A DNA stretch of 64,000 bases, taken from the NCBI RefSeq assembly GCF_029892155.1, contig NZ_JARZAG010000001.1, positions 62,001 through 126,000 of the forward strand, read 5' to 3'. Within the stretch, counting starts at the first letter, position 1; every line of letters begins with the position of its first letter. The DNA comes from Kitasatospora sp. GAS204B (GTDB taxonomy: Bacteria > Actinomycetota > Actinomycetes > Streptomycetales > Streptomycetaceae). The notes beneath the pieces are model-generated. The model did no database searches and was not told the DNA's origin. It was given only the letters and a program-made list of their open reading frames with translations. This document shows positions 7,629 through 18,563 of this stretch, piece after piece. A program made the translations under genes and the position numbers.

Positions 7629-8027
7629 TCAGGCGCTCTCGGCCGCGAGGCGTCGCAGCGCGTCGACGGCGCGCTCGGCCTCGCCGGCCGGCACGAAGAG
7701 GTGGTCGTGGTGGAAGCCGGCCACCACGTTGCAGCTGATCCCGTGCTCGGTCAGCCGCCCGGCCACCGCCGCGGTGAGGCCGACCGCGGCCAGCGCCGAG
7801 TGGATCCGCAGCGTGATCCAGGCGGCCACGAAGTCGTAGGGCAGGCCCAGTGCGTCGGCCTCCTGCTGCTCCACCACCGCCGTCATCCCCTCGGCCTCGG
7901 CCACCGTCACGACGGGCCGCAGCCCGGTGGGCACCCGCCCGCCGAAGGTGCAGAAGACGAACCGTCCCGGGTTCAGCACGGGGCGCATGTCAGCGAGCAG
8001 CTTCTGGAGATCCGTTTCACCAGCCAT
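7629..8027 (-). CDS. ACT-domain protein
   Basis: A 132-residue protein with tandem ACT-like beta-alpha-beta units of the small actinobacterial ACT family. LRPVVTVAEAEGMTAVV and ALGLPYDFVAAWITLRIHSALAAVGLTAAVAGRLTEHGI are typical, with GISCNVVAGFHHDHLFVP as the ligand-binding strand-turn. Such proteins are thought to sense amino acids; no catalytic domain is attached. The ATG at 8027 (MAGETDLQKLL) begins at the family's usual N-terminus; the upstream ATG at 8084 would overlap the AraC gene. Confidence 0.8.
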   Translation of the reverse strand: MAGETDLQKLLADMRPVLNPGRFVFCTFGGRVPTGLRPVVTVAEAEGMTAVVEQQEADALGLPYDFVAAWITLRIHSALAAVGLTAAVAGRLTEHGISCNVVAGFHHDHLFVPAGEAERAVDALRRLAAESA

Positions 8028-8080
8028 GTCCGCCACCGTAGCGGCCGCCGCCGGGCCGACCGGGCAGCTGGGCCCCGAAC

Positions 8081-8539
<459 letters not shown>

Positions 8540-8608
8540 CCGTCCGATCGTGCCACAGAACGGCCGAGGGCAGCGGGCAGCACCGCGCGGTGTCCGCGAG
8601 GGCCCAGG

Positions 8609-11008
<2,400 letters not shown>

Positions 11009-11081
11009 GCTTCGGGTCTCCATCTGTCGGGCGGGGCCGCCTTCGCGGCAACGGTCCACGGCGGCCACGCTACTTGCGGCC

Positions 11082-11162
11082 CGGTGACGACGCTTCTCGA
11101 TTCCTGATCGGTCCGGTCATCGGTCCGGTGACCCTCCTCGCCATCCGGGACGGCAGCAGGCC
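11082..11162 (-). pseudogene. relic of an AraC-regulator C-terminus
   Basis: About 27 residues read LLPSRMARRVTG, then PIRNREASSP, close to the tail of the intact AraC gene (GLPSCVAKQVTRPIRNRGG at 8081-8539). At DNA level CGATTCCTGATCGGTC is shared between 8126 and 11097. No HTH is recognisable upstream. It is probably the remains of a second AraC gene or a duplicated 3' end. Confidence 0.5.
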
Positions 11163-11180
11163 GCGCCATGCGCAAAAACG

Positions 11181-11209
11181 TTGACGAGCGATAGTTACCG
11201 ATATATCGT
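11181..11209 (+). promoter_or_regulatory. PadR promoter with palindromic operator CGATATATCG
   Basis: TTGACG at 11181-11186 and TATCGT at 11204-11209 form a sigma-70-like pair with a 17-base spacer. The self-complementary decamer CGATATATCG (11199-11208) overlaps the -10, as expected for PadR autorepression. It may also influence the divergent UvrA-like gene. Confidence 0.6.
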
Positions 11210-11289
11210 CGAAGCATCGAGATCGTACGAAGGTAGCTCGCGAAACCTCGTGAGTGCTTCGTCGGCCGATGAGAGAGGTGGTGCGCGTC

Positions 11290-11937
11290 ATGCGCAGGCA
11301 GAGGATGAGCGGCGGTCGTGGCCGTCGCGACGGTGGTCGGCCGTTCGACCGGATCCCCGGCGAGTTCGCCGAGCAGCGCGGGGCCTACGGGCCGTCGTTC
11401 CCGCCGGGTGGTGGCCCCTTCGGCGGGCCGTTCCGCGGTGGGTTCGGCGGTGGGTTCGGCGGTCATGGCGGCCGGGGGCGCGGGCGGCACGGTGGCCGGG
11501 CCCGGCGGGGGGATGTGCGGGCCTCGCTGCTGGCGCTGCTCAAGGAGCGGCCGATGCACGGCTACGAGATGATCACCGAGATCGGTGAGCGGACCTCGGG
11601 GGCCTGGCGGCCCAGCCCGGGTTCGGTGTACCCGACCCTCCAGCTGCTGGAGGAGGAGGGCCTGATCGAGGCTCAGGAGACCGGCGGCAAGCGGCTGTTC
11701 ACGCTGACCGAGACCGGTCGCACGGAGGCGGAGGCGGGGGCCGCCGAGCCCTGGCAGGAGGCCGGGCGCGGGATCGACTGGGAGGCGGTGCACGAGGTCG
11801 GCCAGGCGCTGGCCTCGGTGGAGCAGGCGATCCGCCAGGTGATGGCGACCGGCACCGAGGAGCAGCGGACCAAGGGGCTCGCGGTGCTGGTCGAGGCCAG
11901 GAAGAAGCTCTACCTGATCCTGGCCGAGGAGGGGTGA
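11290..11937 (+). CDS. PadR-family transcriptional regulator with Gly-rich N-terminus
   Basis: A 215-residue repressor. The winged helix covers about residues 78-150: ASLLALLKERPMHGYEMI, then GAWRPSPGSVYPTLQLLEEEGLI, the PadR hallmark. A C-terminal helical dimerisation part follows (VHEVGQALASVEQAIRQV). The first 75 residues are an unusual Arg/Gly/Phe-rich segment (repeated FGG and GRG), disordered and basic. The ATG at 11290 follows AGAGAGG with suitable spacing. The promoter carries a palindrome overlapping the -10, so it is likely autorepressed. Target candidates are the divergent UvrA-like gene and itself. Confidence 0.88.
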   Translation: MRRQRMSGGRGRRDGGRPFDRIPGEFAEQRGAYGPSFPPGGGPFGGPFRGGFGGGFGGHGGRGRGRHGGRARRGDVRASLLALLKERPMHGYEMITEIGERTSGAWRPSPGSVYPTLQLLEEEGLIEAQETGGKRLFTLTETGRTEAEAGAAEPWQEAGRGIDWEAVHEVGQALASVEQAIRQVMATGTEEQRTKGLAVLVEARKKLYLILAEEG

Positions 11938-11938
11938 G

Positions 11939-12211
11939 TCACTCGGCGCCCGGCTCCGACCGGTCGGGCTGCTCCGGCTCGGCGTCGGGTCGCTCCGACT
12001 CCGGCACCTGGTACTCGTACACCCAGCGTGCCCGCCCCTTCGAGCTGTACCGCTTGGCCCGGACGTACACCAGCGTCCGGGCCGGCTCCTCGCCGTGCGC
12101 GGGCACCGGCACGGAGTAGCGCTTGGGCACCGCGTTGAACGGACTCAGGTAGACCGGCAGCACCCGGCCGTCCAGCGGCCCCCCGATGAATTCCGTATCC
12201 GCGCTCCTCAT
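11939..12211 (-). CDS. conserved hypothetical protein, 90 residues
   Basis: The protein begins MRSADTEFIGGPLDGRVLPV, a pattern common in small actinobacterial proteins of unknown role, then RYSVPVPAHGEEPARTLVYVR and a Tyr/Arg strand WVYEYQVPE, ending in an acidic tail. It is probably an all-beta small domain. It is convergent with padR, with one base between the stops. The ATG at 12211 is taken because the recognisable GGPLDG motif follows it; an upstream ATG at 12247 adds twelve odd residues. No function can be given. Confidence 0.65.
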   Translation of the reverse strand: MRSADTEFIGGPLDGRVLPVYLSPFNAVPKRYSVPVPAHGEEPARTLVYVRAKRYSSKGRARWVYEYQVPESERPDAEPEQPDRSEPGAE

Positions 12212-12523
12212 TCGGCCAGCTTCGCACCATCCGACCGGTCGACCCAAACACCCGGCTCGAACGCCGTGGCCCGGACACCCCCGGTCCGGGCGACCCCGAT
12301 ACTCCCTTATCCTGCTCAGTACGCCCTCGGGCCCGACCCGGGTCGGCGGCCCGTCACGGGCCGGCTACGGCGCGCGTCGACGCGCCCGACCGCGCCCGAC
12401 CGCCGCCGCCGAGGAGCGGCGCTCCGGTGACCCCGGGAAGCCGTGGGCAGCGCCGGGCGTTTGCGTCCGTAGTTGCGTCGAACACTGTGCCGCAACACGT
12501 CACAGCCGTGCGAAAGGGGCCCG

Positions 12524-13231
12524 ATGGAAGCCAGCAGCAGGTGGACGACGTGGTGGCAGCGACGCGATCGGCCGCGCACCGGGTCGGACGCAGGCGGCGC
12601 GGCTTCCCCCGCGGACCGGCTCGAACTGCTGCTGGGTGCGGTCCAGGCCGGCTTCCCGCTCGCCCCGGCCGCGCATCCGGCGGGTCACCGCTGTTCCTGC
12701 GACCGGGTCGGCTGTCCGGCCCCGGCGCAGCACCCGGTCTCGTTCGCCTGGCAGTCGCAGGCCACCACCGACGCCGAGCAGTTGACCCGCTGGCTCTCCC
12801 GCGACCCGCTGGCCAACTTCATCACCGCCACCGGCCGCGCCCACGACGTGCTCGACGTCCCCGCCGAGGCCGGCCGGCTCGCGCTGGAGCGGCTCACCGC
12901 GCTCGGCGTGGAGGGACCGGTCGCTGCCGTCGGCGAGGAGCGCTACCTCTTCTTCACCAGCACCAGGGGCACCCCGGAGGACGAGGACGAGTGGTGGTCG
13001 AGCGCGCTGGACACCCACCCGGACACCGTGTCCGAGCACCCGGGTCTGCGCTGGCACTGCCGCGGCTCCTACACCCTGCTGCCCCCGGCCGCGCTGCCCG
13101 ACGGCTCGCAGGTCCGCTGGCTGCGCGGGCCCGAGCAGCCGCTGCCGGACCCGCTGCGGGTGCTGGACGTGCTCACCGACGCGTGCACCGAGGTGGGCGC
13201 CGTCGCCGAGGAGCAGTGGCTGATCGGCTGA
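12524..13231 (+). CDS. bifunctional DNA primase/polymerase (PrimPol) N-terminal domain protein
   Basis: A 235-residue stand-alone protein resembling the prim-pol domain found in actinobacterial replication or plasmid proteins. Family features are HPAGHRCSCDRVGCPAPAQHPV (a zinc-like Cys/His cluster near residues 53-70), FITATGRAHDVLDVP in the place of the usual nucleotide-site strand, and LRWHCRGSYTLLPPAALPDGS (the RGxGGYVLAPPS-like segment). The catalytic Asp/Glu pair is reduced to DVLDVPAEAG, so polymerase activity is doubtful. No helicase or plasmid gene is near, so it is probably a domesticated or regulatory copy. AAAGGGG precedes the ATG at 12524. Confidence 0.72.
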   Translation: MEASSRWTTWWQRRDRPRTGSDAGGAASPADRLELLLGAVQAGFPLAPAAHPAGHRCSCDRVGCPAPAQHPVSFAWQSQATTDAEQLTRWLSRDPLANFITATGRAHDVLDVPAEAGRLALERLTALGVEGPVAAVGEERYLFFTSTRGTPEDEDEWWSSALDTHPDTVSEHPGLRWHCRGSYTLLPPAALPDGSQVRWLRGPEQPLPDPLRVLDVLTDACTEVGAVAEEQWLIG

Positions 13232-13234
13232 GGC

Positions 13235-13256
13235 GCCGCCCGCTCCGGCGGGCGGC
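13235..13256. terminator. bidirectional terminator between PrimPol and map genes
   Basis: A nine-base GC-only stem (13235-13243 with 13248-13256) with a TCCG loop lies between two convergent stop codons. Confidence 0.65.
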
Positions 13257-13268
13257 CACAGCGGGGGG

Positions 13269-14117
13269 TCACGGCAGGGTGAGGATCTCCGCCCCGTCCG
13301 CCGTGACGAGCAGCGTGTGCTCGAACTGGGCGGTCCGCTTGCGGTCCTTGGTGACCACCGTCCAGCCGTCCGGCCAGATCTCGTAGTCGTAGGTGCCCAG
13401 GGTGAGCATCGGTTCGATGGTGAAGGTCATCCCCGGCTTGATCACCTGGGTGGCCCGGTCGCTGTCGTAGTGCGGGATGATCAGGCCGGAGTGGAACGAG
13501 GTGTTGATCCCGTGGCCGGTGAAGTCGCGCACCACGCCGTAGTCGAAGCGCTTGGCGTAGGACTCGATCACCCGGCCGATCACGTTGATCTGACGCCCCG
13601 GCTTGACCGCCTTGATCGCCCGGGCGAGCGACTCCCGGGTCCGCTCGACCAGCAGCCGTGACTCCTCGGCCACGTCGCCGCACAGGTAGGTGGCGTTCAG
13701 GTCGCCGTGCACCCCGTGGATGTAGGCGGTGGCGTCGATGTTGACGATGTCGCCGTCCCGCAGCACCGTCGAGTCCGGGATCCCGTGGCAGATCACCTCG
13801 TTGATCGAGGTGCAGACCGACTTCGGGAAGCCCCGGTAGCCCAGGTCGGACGGGTAGGCGTCGTGGTCGCACATGTACTCGTGGGCCACCGCGTCCAGCT
13901 GATCGGTCGTCACCCCGGGCGCGATCAGCTCGGCGGCCGCCGCCATCGCCCGGGCGGCGATCCGACCGGCGATCCGCATCTTCTCGATGGTCTCCGCGTC
14001 CTGCACCTCGGGCCCGGTGTACGGCGTCGGGCCGGGCTTGCCGACGTACTCCGGCCGGGCGATGTGCGCCGGGACCTTGCGAGTGGGGGACTGGATACCG
14101 GGAACGAGGTGAGCCAT
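13269..14117 (-). CDS. map: methionine aminopeptidase, type I
   Basis: A 282-residue M24 metallopeptidase that removes the initiator methionine from nascent proteins. The metal-binding Asp residues lie in [19 protein letters not shown], the His in [12 protein letters not shown], and the Glu residues in FTIEPML and FEHTLLV. The N-terminal extension with [12 protein letters not shown] is the proline-rich linker of the longer actinobacterial class. Many actinomycetes carry two map genes; the HGI variant and the linker fit the copy not linked to ribosomal protein genes. Monocistronic in appearance. Confidence 0.95.
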   Translation of the reverse strand: MAHLVPGIQSPTRKVPAHIARPEYVGKPGPTPYTGPEVQDAETIEKMRIAGRIAARAMAAAAELIAPGVTTDQLDAVAHEYMCDHDAYPSDLGYRGFPKSVCTSINEVICHGIPDSTVLRDGDIVNIDATAYIHGVHGDLNATYLCGDVAEESRLLVERTRESLARAIKAVKPGRQINVIGRVIESYAKRFDYGVVRDFTGHGINTSFHSGLIIPHYDSDRATQVIKPGMTFTIEPMLTLGTYDYEIWPDGWTVVTKDRKRTAQFEHTLLVTADGAEILTLP

Positions 14118-14210
14118 GGCCGCGATTCTAGCGCCCGGTTCCCGGCGTCCCGGCTGTGTGTGCGAAGGCGCCGACGGGCATGATCAGCAGTAGCGGACGA
14201 GGAGGAACTC

Positions 14211-14444
14211 ATGGCGCTGTTCAAGCGGGGCACCGTCGGGAAACCGGGCGAGTGGTACTACTGCCTCAAGCACCAGAAGGTCGAGGAGGGGCCGGAGTGC
14301 CCGGCCAAGGACCGGCTCGGCCCGTACGCCAGCCGCGAGGAGGCGGGGCACGCGCTGGAGACCGCGCGGGAGCGCAACGAGGAGTGGGCCACCGACCCGC
14401 GCTGGAGCGACAGCGACGTGCGGCCCGAGGACGACAAGAGCTGA
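14211..14444 (+). CDS. conserved hypothetical protein, 77 residues
   Basis: A small hydrophilic protein starting MALFKRGTVGKPGEWYYCLKH, with CLKHQKVEEGPECPAKDRLGPY (two Cys and one His, possibly a metal or redox site) and a helical region YASREEAGHALETARERNEEW like the SPOR-type sequences of many actinobacterial proteins. GAGGAGG before the ATG gives strong translation support. It is convergent with the MFS gene, seven bases between stops. Conserved among streptomycetes by my recollection; role unknown. Confidence 0.8.
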   Translation: MALFKRGTVGKPGEWYYCLKHQKVEEGPECPAKDRLGPYASREEAGHALETARERNEEWATDPRWSDSDVRPEDDKS

Positions 14445-14451
14445 CCTGCCA

Positions 14452-15804
14452 TCAGGCGGGCGCTGTCGCCGCCGCGTTCGCCGCGGTCGCGTTCGCCGCC
14501 TGCTCGCGCGCCGCGCGGGCCGCCGCCACGTGCGGGTCGGTCCGCGCGTCGTAGGCGAGCAGCTTGGGCAGCACCGCCGCCAGCCCGCCCACGCTCAGCA
14601 CGCAGGCCAGCCCGCCCAGCCAGACCGAGCCGCGGGCGCCGACCAGCGCGGCCGTGCCGCCGGCTCGCACCTGGCCCAGGTTCGGGCCCACCGAGTAGCT
14701 GAGCAGCTCCACCCCGGCCAGGCGGCCGCGCAGTTCGTCGGGGATGGACTGGTTCCACATGGTGGAGCGGCCCATCCCGCTGATCATGTCCGCACCGCCG
14801 GCCGCCGCCAGGCAGAGCAGGACCAGCCAGACGTTCCCCGCCAGCCCGGCCAGGGTCATCGCCGCGCCCCAGCCCAGCGCGGCCAGCAGCACCATCCGGC
14901 CGTGCCGGTGGACGCTCGAGGCCCAGCCGCTGGTGACGGAGACGAGCAGCGCGCCCACCGCCGTGGCGCCGTACATCAGCCCGAGCGCCCAGCCGGCGTG
15001 CAGGTCGTCGGCCAGGAACGGAAAGATCGCGTTCGGGAAGGCGAAGAGCATCGCGGCGATGTCCACCAGGTAGGTCCCGAGCAGCTCGGGACGGCTCCAG
15101 GCGTACCGGACACCGGCCATGATCGCCGCCACCGAGGGCTTGGCGGCCCCGGTCGGCGGGGGTACCGCGCGCAGCCGGACCAGCAGCAGCAGCGAGACGG
15201 CGAAGGTCGCCACGTCCAGCGCGTAGGCGGTGGCCGGGCCGCCGGCGTACGCGACGACGACGCCGGCCAGCGCGGGGCCGGCGATGGTGCTGGTGTTGCG
15301 GTAGATCGAGATCAGCGCGAAGGCGGCGGTCAGCTGCTCGTGCGCCACGATCCGCGGCACCAGCGTGTCCAGTGCCGGGCGCTGCAGGCCGTCCACGGCC
15401 GCGACCAGCCCGGCCACCAGGTAGATCGGCCAGAGCAGCGGGTGCGGCAGCAGGGCGTCGAGCAGCAGCAATCCGCTCAGCAGGCCGAGCCCGGCCTCGG
15501 CGCAGAGCACCAGCTTGCGGCGGTCCAGCGCGTCGGCCAGCGCGCCGCCCCAGAGGCCGAAGACGATCAGTGGCAGCAGTTCGACCGCGCCGATCGAGCC
15601 GACCGCGAGGTAGGAGCCGGTCAACTGCTTGATCTGCAGCGGGACGGCGACGTAGGTGAGGAAGCTGCCGAAACTGGAGACGCAGCCCGAGCCCCAGAGC
15701 AGCCGGAAGTCCCGGGAGGTGCGCATCGGCGCCAGGTCGGGGCGCAGGCGGCGCAGCAGGCTCGGGTGGGGCGGCTCGGGTTCGGCGGGGCCGGCTTCGG
15801 TCAT
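14452..15804 (-). CDS. MFS transporter (putative exporter)
   Basis: A 450-residue major facilitator protein of the 12-helix enterobactin-exporter/MFS_3 type. FRLLWGSGCVSSFGSFLTYVAVPLQ is the first helix with the typical N-terminal signature; GLWGGALADALDRRKLVL is the loop 2-3 motif A. Motif PALAGVVVAYAGGPATAYALD follows in helix 5. A C-terminal Ala-rich cytoplasmic tail (residues 425-450) is low complexity. Proteins of this group export siderophores or drugs; the substrate here is unknown. No regulator is adjacent. Confidence 0.88.
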   Translation of the reverse strand: MTEAGPAEPEPPHPSLLRRLRPDLAPMRTSRDFRLLWGSGCVSSFGSFLTYVAVPLQIKQLTGSYLAVGSIGAVELLPLIVFGLWGGALADALDRRKLVLCAEAGLGLLSGLLLLDALLPHPLLWPIYLVAGLVAAVDGLQRPALDTLVPRIVAHEQLTAAFALISIYRNTSTIAGPALAGVVVAYAGGPATAYALDVATFAVSLLLLVRLRAVPPPTGAAKPSVAAIMAGVRYAWSRPELLGTYLVDIAAMLFAFPNAIFPFLADDLHAGWALGLMYGATAVGALLVSVTSGWASSVHRHGRMVLLAALGWGAAMTLAGLAGNVWLVLLCLAAAGGADMISGMGRSTMWNQSIPDELRGRLAGVELLSYSVGPNLGQVRAGGTAALVGARGSVWLGGLACVLSVGGLAAVLPKLLAYDARTDPHVAAARAAREQAANATAANAAATAPA

Positions 15805-15875
15805 GAGCGGCCATCCTGCGTGGTCCGATCCGCGGTCGCAACGGGTTTATCCGGTGGGGGAGTCCGGCCCGCGGG

Positions 15876-16481
15876 TCACCAGCGGTCGACCGGCTCGGCG
15901 GTGAACCGCCGCACCACCCGGGCCAGGCCGGCCGGCCCCGCCAGCCGTGACCAGGGCCGGGGCCGCTCGCCGGCCGCCGCGCCGACCAGGTGCTGCACCA
16001 GGTCGAAGCCCGGCTCGTCGGGGCTCTCCACCGTCAGGCTCTCGTGCGCCAGTTCGGCCAGTTCGGGGGCGTCCGCCGCCAGCGCGAGCACGGTCGCGCC
16101 GCCTCGGCGCGCGTCGTGCACCCGCTCCAGCAGCGCGTCGCCGGGGGCCTGCGGGGTGACCACCAGCACCGTCTCGCCGCGCCCGGCCGCCGCCAGTCGC
16201 CGCAGGTCGTGCCGCAGCTGCGGCGGTGCGGTGGCCGCGCCTGGCACCTGGTGGCGGATCAAGGTCGGGGCCAGGCTGGGCACTTGGGACCAGCCCGCCT
16301 CGTCGTCCAGGTGCGCCGCCAGATGCCACGGCTCGTAGTCAGGGCTGCCGACCAGCAGCAGGCCGCAGGCCGAGCGCCGGGTCACGGCGCGCCGCAGCGA
16401 GCCGGCGAAGCTCCTGGTCGAGTCCAGCAGCGGCGACCCGGACAGGACCTCGCGCAGCGCGCTCACTCTCGTCACGTCCAT
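15876..16481 (-). CDS. conserved hypothetical protein (SIS-like fold?)
   Basis: A 201-residue soluble protein. Segments ACGLLLVGSPDYEPWHLAAHLDD, then GETVLVVTPQAPGDALLERV and GATVLALAADAPELAELAHESLTV alternate beta strands and helices in the manner of sugar-isomerase (SIS) domains, but no sugar-binding Ser/Thr pattern is clear. It ends near RRFTAEPVDRW. It diverges from npdG with 45 bases between starts, so both promoters overlap there. I do not recognise a named family. Confidence 0.6.
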   Translation of the reverse strand: MDVTRVSALREVLSGSPLLDSTRSFAGSLRRAVTRRSACGLLLVGSPDYEPWHLAAHLDDEAGWSQVPSLAPTLIRHQVPGAATAPPQLRHDLRRLAAAGRGETVLVVTPQAPGDALLERVHDARRGGATVLALAADAPELAELAHESLTVESPDEPGFDLVQHLVGAAAGERPRPWSRLAGPAGLARVVRRFTAEPVDRW

Positions 16482-16526
16482 GGCGCCAGGATGGAGGCGG
16501 GCTCGCGGCTTTGGCAGGATCTCGGT

Positions 16527-17216
16527 ATGACTTCCCTCGAATCAGCGAACCCCGCACCCCAGCTGCCCGACGTCACGCAGCTGGTGGTCGGTGTCCTCGG
16601 CGGCACCGGCGACCAGGGCCGCGGCCTGGCCTACCGGCTGGCCAAGGCCGGCCAGCAGGTGATCATCGGCTCGCGCAGCGCCGAGCGCGCCGAGTCCGCC
16701 GCCGCCGAACTCGGACTCGGTGTGCGCGGCATGGACAACGCGAGCACCGCCCGGCAGAGCGACATCGTGATCATCGCGGTGCCGTGGGACGGGCACGGCG
16801 AGCTGCTGGCCGCCCTGGCCGGCGAGCTGGCCGGCAAGATCGTGGTGGACTGCGTCAACCCGTTGGGCTTCGACAAGCAGGGCGCCTACGCGCTCACCCC
16901 GGAGGAGGGCAGCGCCGCCCAGCAGGCCGCCGCGCTGCTGCCGGACTCCCGGGTCACCGCCGCGTTCCACCACCTGTCCGCCGTGCTGCTGCAGGACCCG
17001 CAGATCGCCACGATCGACACCGACGTGCTGGTCCTCGGCGACGAGCGGGCGGCCACCGACGTGGTCCAGGCGCTGACCGACCGGATCCCCGGCATGCGCG
17101 GCATCTACGCGGGCCGGCTGCGCAACGCCCACCAGGTCGAGTCGCTGGTGGCGAACCTGATCTCGGTCAACCGTCGCTACAAGGCGCACGCGGGGCTGCG
17201 GGTCACCGACGTCTGA
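16527..17216 (+). CDS. npdG: F420-dependent NADP+ oxidoreductase
   Basis: A 229-residue Rossmann enzyme transferring hydride between NADP(H) and coenzyme F420, which streptomycetes use for tailoring and detoxification reductases. The NADP loop is VGVLGGTGDQGRGLAYRLAKAG with the SRSAERA phosphate-binding turn. VIIAVPWDGH and VVDCVNPLG follow in the expected places, then AFHHLSA and a C-terminal helix with NAHQVESLVANLISVNRRYK as in Fno/NpdG. The start at 16527 has a weak AGGA. A hairpin at 17286-17327 ends the transcript. Confidence 0.9.
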   Translation: MTSLESANPAPQLPDVTQLVVGVLGGTGDQGRGLAYRLAKAGQQVIIGSRSAERAESAAAELGLGVRGMDNASTARQSDIVIIAVPWDGHGELLAALAGELAGKIVVDCVNPLGFDKQGAYALTPEEGSAAQQAAALLPDSRVTAAFHHLSAVLLQDPQIATIDTDVLVLGDERAATDVVQALTDRIPGMRGIYAGRLRNAHQVESLVANLISVNRRYKAHAGLRVTDV

Positions 17217-17285
17217 CAGCGGTGGGCGGCAGCGCCCGAAAGGTGACGCACTGTCGTCCGCTTGTGACGATCGCGTGACGATACC

Positions 17286-17327
17286 GAAGGTCCGGCCCCA
17301 CCCGGCTGCGGGCGGGTCCGGACCTTC
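17286..17327 (+). terminator. terminator after npdG
   Basis: A ten-base perfect stem (17286-17295 with 17318-17327) encloses a GC-rich inner loop that can extend the pairing. It lies 70 bases past the npdG stop. Confidence 0.7.
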
Positions 17328-17377
17328 CGGGAGAATGGGGTACGCAAACCCACCCGATCTGCCTGGAGCCGGCCGCC

Positions 17378-17563
17378 ATGCCCCGCAACGCCCTGTACGC
17401 CTCGATCGTCTTCGTCCTCGCGGTCTGTGCCGCCGTGGTCTCCTTCGTGGAGGGCAACTGGCTGGGCGTGATCTGGGTGCTGATGGCGGGCGTGGCCAGC
17501 AACATCGCCTGGTACTACCTGCGCAAGGAGAAGCTGGAGCGGGCGGCCGGCCAGAACGGCTAG
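17378..17563 (+). CDS. small membrane protein, 61 residues
   Basis: Two hydrophobic helices, ALYASIVFVLAVCAAVVSFV and LGVIWVLMAGVASNIAWYYL, are separated by the turn EGNW and end in a basic tail RKEKLERAAGQNG. It is probably a two-span inner membrane peptide with both ends inside. The start at 17378 follows TGGAGCC. It is convergent with the M50 protease gene, 22 bases apart, which may be chance. Function unknown. Confidence 0.75.
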   Translation: MPRNALYASIVFVLAVCAAVVSFVEGNWLGVIWVLMAGVASNIAWYYLRKEKLERAAGQNG

Positions 17564-17585
17564 GGCCTCCGGCTCGCCGGAACGG

Positions 17586-18365
17586 CTAGTGCGTCCAGAA
17601 CCGGAACAGGTCGGAGCCCACCCAGGCGTAGTACCGGTCGACGCCGAAGAGCTCGATGATGTCGTAGACCAGGTTGAAGAACCAGACGTTCACCTGCGAC
17701 TGCCACAGCACGATGAAGACCGCCAGCATCCCGTACGGCGCGAACGGCGCGACCGCGCGGCGGGTCTGCAGCGAGAGCCAGGGCTCGATGATCCCGTAGC
17801 CGTCCAGACCGGGGATCGGGAGCAGGTTCAGCAGCGCCGCGCTGATCTGCAGCATGCCGAGGAAGGACAGCGCCGCCAGGAAGTCCGGTGCCACCCCGTC
17901 CAGCAGGCCGGTGCCCACCGGCAGCAGCAGCACCGCCCCGAAGACCAGGTTGACCAGCGGCCCGGCCGCCGAGATCAGGCTGTGCTTGAGCCGCCCCTGG
18001 ATCCGGCTGCGCTCGATGAAGACCGCGCCACCGGGCAGGCCGATGCCGCCCAGCACCACGAAGACCACCGGCAGCACGAAGCTGGTGACCGAGTTGGCGT
18101 ACTTGAAGGGGTTGAGGGTCAGGTAGCCCTTGGCGCCCACCGTGATGTCCCCGCCGTGCAGCGCGGTGCGGGCGTGCGCGTACTCGTGCAGGCAGAGCGA
18201 GACCATCCAGCCGGCCACCACGAAGAGGAAGACCCCGAAGCGGGTCGATCCGTAGCCGGTCCACACCGCCCAGCCCGAGGTGACCAGGGTCGCCAGCAGC
18301 ACCCAGAACACCGGGCTGATCCGGCGCTCCTCGCTCTTGGGGCCGCGTGTGGTGGCAAAGCTCAT
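17586..18365 (-). CDS. site-2 protease family (M50) membrane metalloprotease
   Basis: A 259-residue polytopic protein. The zinc-binding HEYAH motif is at residues 60-64, in a hydrophobic helix, and the third ligand lies in the distal LLPIPGLDGYG (NPxPxLDG-like). Six or so membrane segments are visible. No PDZ or CBS domain is attached, so it belongs to the minimal site-2 proteases that cleave membrane-bound regulators within the bilayer. No anti-sigma factor or other obvious substrate is adjacent. The adjacent AfsR-like gene is divergent with 198 bases between. Confidence 0.88.
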   Translation of the reverse strand: MSFATTRGPKSEERRISPVFWVLLATLVTSGWAVWTGYGSTRFGVFLFVVAGWMVSLCLHEYAHARTALHGGDITVGAKGYLTLNPFKYANSVTSFVLPVVFVVLGGIGLPGGAVFIERSRIQGRLKHSLISAAGPLVNLVFGAVLLLPVGTGLLDGVAPDFLAALSFLGMLQISAALLNLLPIPGLDGYGIIEPWLSLQTRRAVAPFAPYGMLAVFIVLWQSQVNVWFFNLVYDIIELFGVDRYYAWVGSDLFRFWTH

Positions 18366-18563
18366 GGGAACGGGTCTCCGTCAGGGGATGGCATGGTGGC
18401 GAATGGAGGGGCAGGCGCCACCGATCATGCCGGTCGGCCCGCGCCATCGACAAGTGAACGTCCCATCGGCCCGCCCCGTTCCGCCCACCAGCCGGCCCCG
18501 CTGCGCCCGCTCTGTTGGGCCCGGCCCGCCCTGTTGGGCTCGGCGCGCGGCCGAAGCAGCAGA

